Assembly (NCBI GenBank): GCA_900772745.1
Contig: CAAGRV010000126.1
Location: 1 to 11,495 of the forward strand
Length of the DNA stretch: 11,495 nucleotides
Direction: 5' to 3'
Source of the DNA: Clostridia bacterium
Lineage (GTDB): Bacteria > Bacillota > Clostridia > Christensenellales > UBA3700
Shown: piece by piece, positions 6,094-11,495 of the stretch
Layout of the letters: each line of letters starts with the position of its first letter
How positions within the stretch are numbered: position 1 is the stretch's first letter
The notes under the pieces: model-generated
The model's database searches: none
Seen by the model: only the letters and a program-made list of their open reading frames with translations
What the model was told of the DNA's origin: nothing
Position numbers and translations under genes: made by a program

Positions 6094-7336
6094 AAAAACC
6101 ACCAGCGACAAGGACAAGGCAAAAGCTAAGACCAAACAAAAAGTCGCAAAAAAAGTTAAGAAAGAAGTCAAAAAAGAAATCAAACGCAACAAGCCACTTA
6201 GAGTTACGTTGATTGTACTTGCCGTACTTATTATCGCAACCATTGTATGGTTGTATGTGTTCAAGCCTGACTTTATATCCAATATCATCGCTATGCTCAA
6301 AGGCAATTCGGGCGGTGGTGGCTCTGGCGGAGCAAATGGAGCTGTCGGTACTACACCGATTGATGGACCAAAGCTCGAGATAACTGTCGTCAATGTGGGG
6401 CAAGGCGATGGCATATTCATCAATTTTCCTGATGGTAAAACTATGGTTATGGATATGGGCACGGCTGGCGGAGTGGACAATGCTTATGGCAATATGCAAC
6501 AAGCGCTTGCCAAAGCCAATGTGACCAAACTCAACTATGTATTTGTCACCCACACAGACAGCGACCATATATCTTCTATGGCAAAACTAATTGGTGACTA
6601 TGAAGTAGAGTCATTCCATTTTCCTAAGGCGGCAGATGACACAACAGCTACGTGGAACAAGGTTGTCAAAGCAGCTAGGGAAGAAACATATACTGACGAA
6701 AACGGCAACACGGCCAAGGCGAAAATCAATCTCAATGTGGGTTGTTTCGAGATCAAGGGCGATGGTTGGGACATGCAATGTCACAGCTTTGCCGAAGAAG
6801 ACTATCCTGACGTCAAGAAAGGTTCGGACGCTTACACCAAGAACAAAGTTTCTCCAATATGCGTTCTCACTTATGGCGGTAGACAAATTGTTTTGACAGG
6901 CGACTCCAACGAGAAAAACGAGCCATATATATTGCAAAAGGGTTGTCTAGACAATGTTGATGCGGACGTACTCAAAGTCGCTCACCACGGCTCAGGCACT
7001 TCGACAACCCAAGCATTTTTGGACAAAATCGATCCCGAATATGCAATCATAAGTGTTGGCGCAGGCAACAAACACGGTCACCCTGAGGCTGGTTTGATGG
7101 AAAGATTGAACAACTACACCGACGTCAAGCCTGACAAAGATTATGACAAAATCAGTCAAATTTATCGTACAGACGAAGACGGCGACGTGATTGTTCAAGT
7201 GAGCTCAACGGGCGTACTCAATGTTATATCTTCTAACAATGCTGACCGCAACAAGACTCAGACAGCAATCGTGCTGGTTGTTCATCACGAGAGGGTTGTG
7301 TTGTTCGCCATTACCAAGGAGCAGTATGAAGAATAA
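6086..7336 (+). CDS. Membrane-anchored ComEC-like metallo-beta-lactamase-fold protein
   Basis: The 416-residue product has a very basic cytoplasmic N-terminus (1-39, mostly Lys), a single transmembrane helix (40-59), a Gly/Ser-rich linker (about 72-88) and an extracytoplasmic metallo-beta-lactamase-fold domain from about 95. That domain resembles the C-terminal domain of the competence protein ComEC. It shows NVGQGD, the metal motif HTDSDH (156-161), TGDS (271-274), HHGS (300-303) and HGHP (330-333). It is therefore probably a metal-dependent hydrolase of phosphoester or nucleic acid substrates outside the membrane, but no substrate is known and the ComEC channel domain is absent. The ATG at 6086 follows GGTGA (6076-6080) and overlaps the transporter by 8 nt. 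In-frame TTG (6074) and GTG (6077) codons upstream are less likely starts. The last 33 residues extend past the usual end of the fold. The next gene overlaps by 11 nt. Confidence 0.85.
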   Translation: MTKKTTSDKDKAKAKTKQKVAKKVKKEVKKEIKRNKPLRVTLIVLAVLIIATIVWLYVFKPDFISNIIAMLKGNSGGGGSGGANGAVGTTPIDGPKLEITVVNVGQGDGIFINFPDGKTMVMDMGTAGGVDNAYGNMQQALAKANVTKLNYVFVTHTDSDHISSMAKLIGDYEVESFHFPKAADDTTATWNKVVKAAREETYTDENGNTAKAKINLNVGCFEIKGDGWDMQCHSFAEEDYPDVKKGSDAYTKNKVSPICVLTYGGRQIVLTGDSNEKNEPYILQKGCLDNVDADVLKVAHHGSGTSTTQAFLDKIDPEYAIISVGAGNKHGHPEAGLMERLNNYTDVKPDKDYDKISQIYRTDEDGDVIVQVSSTGVLNVISSNNADRNKTQTAIVLVVHHERVVLFAITKEQYEE

Positions 7337-7826
7337 TCTTGTACTCATCTCTCCCGATATACACCTGTTGAACAAGGTTGGCGAGCAGTTGTCGACAGCA
7401 ATGGGCGTCAAAACTATGGATATGGAAGAGTATACAAGATATACCTTGTCACGAGATGATGACACAGTGCTTGCCAAAGCGGGCAAAGATTATTATTTCG
7501 ACGGCTACGAAAAAGCACTCTATTCGCTGGCAGACTTCGAAGAGGTATTGGTGCTGGCGGATCTCAAAATTTGTATGGCGGACAACTTGGTGCAGAATAT
7601 CAACCAATATATGTACGTAGTCTTGCTCAATGCTCCCGTCAAGCAGCTGGATAGTATGATAACTCAATACATATCCACCAAAAACAAATTGTACAAAATG
7701 ACCAAAACAAAAATCAAAAACAATTTTCGCACTCTAAAAAGCAATGCGGACATTGTGGTAAAGATAGGCGAAGACAATATCGCCGAGAAAATAATCGACA
7801 AAATGATGGAGAAATACAATGGCTAA
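7326..7826 (+). CDS. Shikimate-kinase-like small protein lacking a P-loop
   Basis: A protein of 166 residues, not firmly recognised. Its layout resembles shikimate kinase: a first beta strand (NLVLIS, 3-8), a helix (NKVGEQLSTAMG) followed by KTMDMEEY where shikimate kinase has its DTDE segment, then a YFDGYEKALYSLADFEEVLVL stretch resembling the family's FR..E...L region, and a VVLLNAPVKQL strand resembling the later VVYLDAP. The nucleotide-binding Walker A (GxxGxGKS/T) is replaced by SPDIHLLNK, so ATP binding in the usual way is unlikely. The C-terminal third is Lys-rich and helical. The start at 7326 has AAGGAG (7316-7321) 4 nt upstream and overlaps the previous gene by 11 nt. It may be a catalytically dead partner of a neighbouring enzyme; that is inference from a remote, by-eye similarity. 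Confidence 0.6.
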   Translation: MKNNLVLISPDIHLLNKVGEQLSTAMGVKTMDMEEYTRYTLSRDDDTVLAKAGKDYYFDGYEKALYSLADFEEVLVLADLKICMADNLVQNINQYMYVVLLNAPVKQLDSMITQYISTKNKLYKMTKTKIKNNFRTLKSNADIVVKIGEDNIAEKIIDKMMEKYNG

Positions 7827-8649
7827 ATTCGACGTAGAATTGGTAGGAAAAGTTGGCTCAATGGCTTTGGTAAACAAAGAGTGGGGCGACATTGATTACA
7901 ATATTATTGCCCGCATATCCAAAGAGCTCGAACCTGGAATGATATGGGTTACTTCGGGTGCGAGCGAGATAGGCAGACTTGACTATATGAAACGCAACGG
8001 CGGAATGGAACTCGAAGGCAAACAAGACGAAATCAAGATTGACTATGCTGCCCAAGGTCAAACCATACTTATGAACAACTATCGTGAGTATATCGACCCA
8101 AAATATAGCGTAAGGCAAATTTTGGTGGAGCACCAACACTTCAATGACGACCAAAAGAGAGAAACATTGCGCAAGTTGTTGCTCAGATGCCCAAAACAAA
8201 ACGCAATCCCTATTATCAACTACAACGACCCAATATCCAACGAAGAAATTGTCAAGCTTGAAATCCAACAGCTCGAACAAAAGGGATTCAAGACAGTGCA
8301 TTGTGTGGACAACGACGAAACAGCGTCGCAAGTTGCTTGCCTAGTAAAGTGCAAAACTTTGCTCATTTACACTTCCACTTTGGGTATCTATGCCGACCCA
8401 ACCAACCCTGATACGCTCATCAGAGAGATTGTCGGCAAAGACGCATACGAGCTCATTGAAAATATATCAGCTTGCCAAGAGGCTTGCCACGGAGCGTCAC
8501 GCAAGGGCGCAAACGGAGCTAGGGCAAAGCTCGAATATATCAAAGCGCCAGTCCAAAACGGCACGCAAGTGTATATCGCCAGCCCACAATTCAGTATGAA
8601 ACAAGTGCTGTCGGGAGAAGTGCCAAGCACCAAGATTTATGTAAAATAA
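7819..8649 (+). CDS. Amino acid kinase family protein, glutamate-5-kinase-like
   Basis: A cytoplasmic protein of 276 residues with the amino acid kinase fold. Similarity to glutamate 5-kinase (ProB) is visible along its length: KVGS at 11-14 (the phosphate-binding Lys-x-Gly-Ser), VTSGAS (44-49), the YAAQGQ segment (76-81), IPIINYNDPI (130-139, compare NENDT), DNDETAS (164-170) and GARAKL (233-238), which keeps the family lysine. The ATP-site segment, usually TDVDGLY, reads TSTLGIYADP here (185-194), so the aspartate is lost. There is no C-terminal PUA domain and no proA beside it, so proline synthesis is not assured and the true substrate may differ. It starts 8 nt inside the previous gene, with GGAG at 7808-7811, and is the last gene of the operon. 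No clear terminator follows it. Confidence 0.78.
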   Translation: MAKFDVELVGKVGSMALVNKEWGDIDYNIIARISKELEPGMIWVTSGASEIGRLDYMKRNGGMELEGKQDEIKIDYAAQGQTILMNNYREYIDPKYSVRQILVEHQHFNDDQKRETLRKLLLRCPKQNAIPIINYNDPISNEEIVKLEIQQLEQKGFKTVHCVDNDETASQVACLVKCKTLLIYTSTLGIYADPTNPDTLIREIVGKDAYELIENISACQEACHGASRKGANGARAKLEYIKAPVQNGTQVYIASPQFSMKQVLSGEVPSTKIYVK

Positions 8650-8674
8650 TTTATGCTAAAAAAAATAAGACCAG

Positions 8675-8701
8675 TTTGAAATGTACCCAAAAATTTGTAC
8701 A
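8675..8701 (-). repeat. Probable terminal repeat of an IS3-family remnant
   Basis: Read on the minus strand, the segment is TGTACAAATTTTTGGGTACA followed by TTTCAAA. It lies just downstream of a transposase C-terminus, where the right terminal repeat of an IS3-family element is expected, and resembles the ends of IS150-group elements as I remember them. The 20-mer also contains TGTAC/GTACA inverted ends (8682-8686 and 8697-8701). No matching left end is in the window. Confidence 0.45.
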
Positions 8702-8709
8702 TAATTAGT

Positions 8710-8799
8710 TTATTTGAGATTGAGTTCGGTATTATCCGGACTCTTTCCTTTTAGTTTAAGAGATATTCTCTCATTGTTGTAACAATATATGTTGTCATT
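8710..8799 (-). pseudogene. 3' remnant of an IS3-family transposase (OrfB C-terminus)
   Basis: On the minus strand, the codons from 8799 down to the stop TAA (8710-8712) include NDNIYCYNNERISLKLKGKS, then PDNTELNLK. This matches the typical C-terminus of IS150-group OrfB transposases (the YYNN.RI..KLKG.SP pattern). Only about 29 residues remain. An in-frame stop lies upstream and neither the DDE catalytic core nor OrfA is present. It is a dead fragment left by an insertion sequence that came in after, or beside, the kinase operon. Confidence 0.65.
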
Positions 8800-8869
8800 C
8801 GTCACAACCAGTGTTCAACTATGACCAAACCACACAATTATAGCCCAATCAACATATCAAATATATGAC

Positions 8870-8990
8870 AGATCCCAACAAGAGCACACCCGCTAGCAAG
8901 TGATATGCTTATCAACAAATAACCGCACCTACAAACAAAACAACACACTTACACAACAAGTTACACACTAGCCAACAAGTGTCACACGAA
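8870..8990. repeat. G-poor, CA-rich stretch with degenerate CAACAAG repeats
   Basis: Three related units follow the pattern CAACAAGnnnCACAC: 8876-8889, 8954-8968 and 8973-8987; the last two agree at 13 of 15 positions. Across 8901-9000 the plus strand has 8 G and 27 C, a strong strand skew. No gene, promoter or strong hairpin is visible in 8800-9007. The function is unknown; it may be debris around the insertion-sequence remnant. Confidence 0.4.
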
Positions 8991-9007
8991 AACAAATTTT
9001 GCCCACT

Positions 9008-9034
9008 AAAAAAGCCACCCTTGCGAGTGGCTTT
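9008..9034 (-). terminator. Rho-independent terminator of the oxidoreductase gene
   Basis: AAAGCCAC (9011-9018) pairs with GTGGCTTT (9027-9034) around an 8-nt loop. On the minus strand the hairpin runs into six U (9013-9008). It begins 13 nt past the stop codon at 9048-9050. Confidence 0.85.
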
Positions 9035-9047
9035 GTTGTTGGTGATA

Positions 9048-11495
9048 TTACTCAGACAATTTCTTGTATCCGTCGTATCTATCCTTAGCTTGCTTTTCGT
9101 TGAGGTCGAAGAGTTTTTCTGCAACTTCAGGTTTAGCTTTAGCAAGTTGAGCATATCTGTTTTCGCCCATAAGGAATTGCTTGTAGTCGCCAGTTGGCTC
9201 TTTGCTATCCAAAGTGAATGGGTTTTTGCCTTGCTCAACGAGGTCTGGATTGAAACGGTACAATTGCCAGTAACCAGCCTCAACAGCTTTCTTCATTTCG
9301 AGTTGGCTGTTGGACATGTTGATACCATGGTTGATACATGGAGCATAAGCGATGATGAGTGATGGTCCGTCGTAAGCCTCTGCCTCTTTGATAGCCTTGA
9401 TGCATTGGTTCATGTTTGCACCCATAGAGATTTGGGATACATAAACATAGCCATAGCTCATTGCAATCTTGCCGAGGTCTTTCTTCTTTGTGATTTTACC
9501 ACCAGCAGCGAACTTAGCAACAGCACCTGTAGGAGAAGACTTAGAAGCTTGTCCACCAGTGTTGGAGTAAACTTCGGTATCGAGAACGATAACGTTTACG
9601 TCTTCGCCCATAGCGAGTACGTGGTCAAGTCCACCAAAACCGATATCATAAGCCCAGCCGTCACCACCGAAGATCCAAATAGATTTCTTGATGAGGCAGT
9701 CTTTGTTCTTAGCGATTCTGTCGAGAAGAACTTTCTTGTCAGCGTCCTTTTCAGCAGCAGCGATTGCGTCGATTTCTGCCTTGATAGCAGCGCTAGCAAC
9801 CTTGTTAGCCTCAACGTCTTTGTAGGTGTCGAGCCAAGCTTGGAATAGGCTAGCTGTCTTTTCGTCTACGCCCAAAGCCATAACTGCTGTCATATCGTCA
9901 GCAAGTTTTACACGTCTTTGACCATAAGCGATATTCATACCATAACCGAATTCTGCGTTGTCTTCGAACAAGCTGTTAGCCCAAGCTGGACCATTGCCGT
10001 TTTCGTCTTTGCAGTATGGGCAAGTAGGAGCAGAACCACCATAGATTGAAGAGCAACCTGTAGCGTTGGCAACTACCATTCTGTCGCCGAAGAGTTGGGT
10101 GATAACTTTGAGGTAAGGAGTTTCGCCACAACCAGCACAAGCGCCAGAGAACTCGAAGTAAGGTCTGTTGAGTTGGCTACCAAGAACGGTGTCACGCTTA
10201 ACTGGAGCATCAGATGCTGGAAGAGTTTGAGCAAAGTTCCAATTCTTGTCCTCGCCGTTTGCGATAGCGTTGTCAAGGTCAACCATAACAAGAGCTTTTT
10301 CTTTAGCAGGGCAGATATTTGCACAGCTGCCGCAACCAGTACAATCCAAAGCACTTACTTGCATGCGATATTTGTAACCCTTAGCAGCTTTACTATCAAC
10401 TACACCGAATGTAGATGGAGCGCCAGCGAGCTTGTCTTCCTTTTGAACAACTGGTCTGATACAAGCGTGTGGACAAACGAAAGAGCATTGGTTACATTGG
10501 ATACAGTTGTCGCTTACCCACATAGGAACTTTGACAGCAACGCCACGTTTTTCGTATTGGGTAGTAGCAGTAGGAACTGCACCGTCAGCATTTGGAAGGA
10601 ATGCAGAAACTGGAAGTTTGTCGCCTTCTTGAGCCAAGATAGGGGAGATGATTTCGTTGAAGTACTTGTCATCGGTCACCTTAGCAACGGTAGCGCCAGT
10701 TGTAGCATTTTCCCAAGATTGTGGATATTCAATTTTTACTATATTGCTTACTGCATTGTCGATAGCTGCAAAGTTTTGGTTGACAACCTTTTCACCCTTA
10801 CGAGAGAAAGACTTAACAACAAACTCTTTCATATGCTTTTCAGCCTCGCTATATTCGATAACATTAGCAAGTTTGAAGAAGCAAGATTGCATTGCAGTAG
10901 AGATACGGTTGCCAAGACCAATTTCGCTTACAACTTTGATAGCGTCAATGTTGTAGAAGTTGATATGTTTCTTAGCGATAAGTTGTTTCATAGATGCAGG
11001 GAGCTTTTCTTCCATTTCTTCAAGAGTCCAAGGGCTGTTGAGAAGGAATGTTCCGCCGTCTTTGAGTGAGCTGATCATATCGTATTTTACAACGTAAGAT
11101 GGGTTGTGGCAAGCTACGAAGTCAGCGTGGTCGATGAGGTATGCGCTGCGGATAGGTGTGTCACCAAATCTAAGGTGAGATACTGTGATACCGCCAGACT
11201 TCTTAGAGTCATAAGCAAAGTAAGCTTGAGCATACTTGTCTGTGTAGTTACCGATAATCTTGATAGAGTTCTTGTTGCTACCAACAGTACCGTCAGAGCC
11301 AAGACCATAGAACTTGCAGCAGATAGCGTCAGCAGGAGATGCATTGATGATATCTTTTACTTCGAGAGAAGAGTTGGTTACGTCATCAACGATACCTATT
11401 GTGAAGTGATTCTTTGGAGCAGGTGTTGTCATATTTTGGTAGATAGCATTTACCATAGATGGAGTAAATTCTTTGCTACCAAGACCATATCTACC
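9048..11495 (-). CDS. nifJ: Pyruvate:ferredoxin (flavodoxin) oxidoreductase, 5' end beyond window
   Basis: The C-terminal 815 residues of a single-chain pyruvate:ferredoxin oxidoreductase (full length about 1170-1200). It decarboxylates pyruvate with CoA to acetyl-CoA and passes electrons to ferredoxin or flavodoxin in the cytoplasm. The reading frame stays open to the window edge, beginning GRYGLGSKEFTP, a conserved family segment, so the methionine encoded at 11454-11456 is internal. In order follow the DGTVGSNKNSIKIIG CoA-binding region, a two-[4Fe-4S] ferredoxin insert with CIQCNQC (10505-10485) and CTGCGSC (about 10343-10323), the CAGCGE and CPYC cysteines of the proximal cluster, and the thiamine-diphosphate site from GGDGWAYDIG (about 9670-9640) to SNTGGQ (9566-9549). 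All key motifs are intact. The gene is convergent with the kinase operon and has its own terminator. Its promoter lies outside the window. Confidence 0.97.
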   Translation of the reverse strand, partial: GRYGLGSKEFTPSMVNAIYQNMTTPAPKNHFTIGIVDDVTNSSLEVKDIINASPADAICCKFYGLGSDGTVGSNKNSIKIIGNYTDKYAQAYFAYDSKKSGGITVSHLRFGDTPIRSAYLIDHADFVACHNPSYVVKYDMISSLKDGGTFLLNSPWTLEEMEEKLPASMKQLIAKKHINFYNIDAIKVVSEIGLGNRISTAMQSCFFKLANVIEYSEAEKHMKEFVVKSFSRKGEKVVNQNFAAIDNAVSNIVKIEYPQSWENATTGATVAKVTDDKYFNEIISPILAQEGDKLPVSAFLPNADGAVPTATTQYEKRGVAVKVPMWVSDNCIQCNQCSFVCPHACIRPVVQKEDKLAGAPSTFGVVDSKAAKGYKYRMQVSALDCTGCGSCANICPAKEKALVMVDLDNAIANGEDKNWNFAQTLPASDAPVKRDTVLGSQLNRPYFEFSGACAGCGETPYLKVITQLFGDRMVVANATGCSSIYGGSAPTCPYCKDENGNGPAWANSLFEDNAEFGYGMNIAYGQRRVKLADDMTAVMALGVDEKTASLFQAWLDTYKDVEANKVASAAIKAEIDAIAAAEKDADKKVLLDRIAKNKDCLIKKSIWIFGGDGWAYDIGFGGLDHVLAMGEDVNVIVLDTEVYSNTGGQASKSSPTGAVAKFAAGGKITKKKDLGKIAMSYGYVYVSQISMGANMNQCIKAIKEAEAYDGPSLIIAYAPCINHGINMSNSQLEMKKAVEAGYWQLYRFNPDLVEQGKNPFTLDSKEPTGDYKQFLMGENRYAQLAKAKPEVAEKLFDLNEKQAKDRYDGYKKLSE

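Noticed and set aside
8641..8680. Terminator directly after the kinase gene
   Set aside because: There is an A run but no stem-loop followed by T residues on the plus strand.
10095..11069. 324-residue plus-strand open frame
   Set aside because: It lies wholly antisense to the oxidoreductase gene, whose reading frame shows intact family motifs; the long frame reflects codon bias.
1..11495. CRISPR array or toxin-antitoxin pair
   Set aside because: No regularly spaced long repeats with unique spacers were found. Of the two short-repeat clusters, one has only two exact units and the other is irregularly spaced, and no small gene pair of that type is present.

Overview
The window looks like a chromosomal piece of a strictly anaerobic, low-to-moderate GC Gram-positive bacterium, probably an uncultured gut-type Clostridia relative (Bacillota). 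This is inferred from content, not from a database match: a pyruvate:ferredoxin oxidoreductase of the single-chain bacterial type, a 'reverse' rubrerythrin as known from clostridia, a PerR-type peroxide regulator, TTGACA/TATAAT-type promoters, strong GGAGG-type ribosome binding sites and U-tract terminators.

Layout. Positions 1-46 hold a hairpin terminator of an upstream gene, with a sigma-A-type promoter built into it. The promoter serves glycogen phosphorylase (86-2575, with an unusual lysine/alanine/proline-rich tail), which has its own terminator at 2584-2607. The gap 2608-2889 carries short direct repeats that resemble the end of a lost mobile element. Next comes a perR-reverse rubrerythrin operon (2947-3911) with a promoter, a candidate Per box just upstream of the -35, and a strong terminator at 3943-3976. 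Positions 4050-4440 contain what looks like a decayed Gln-rich gene, with one frame change and one in-frame stop. From 4546 to 8649 there is a tight four-gene operon with overlapping starts and stops: an MFS sugar-type transporter, a membrane-anchored ComEC-like metallo-beta-lactamase-fold protein, a small protein resembling shikimate kinase but without a P-loop, and a divergent glutamate-5-kinase-like amino acid kinase. The gap 8650-9047 holds the 3' remnant of an IS3-family insertion sequence on the minus strand and a G-poor, CA-rich repetitive stretch. The minus-strand pyruvate:ferredoxin oxidoreductase gene then runs convergently from beyond the right edge, with its terminator at 9008-9034.

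How the genes fit together. Glycogen phosphorylase feeds glucose-1-phosphate into glycolysis, and the oxidoreductase converts the resulting pyruvate to acetyl-CoA and reduced ferredoxin. Reduced ferredoxin and the oxidoreductase are oxygen sensitive, which fits the adjacent PerR/rubrerythrin peroxide defence. The four-gene operon is the least understood part. Its overlaps predict translational coupling, but no known pathway unites a sugar-type transporter, an extracytoplasmic ComEC-like hydrolase, a P-loop-less kinase fold and an amino acid kinase. It is the best candidate here for an undescribed system.
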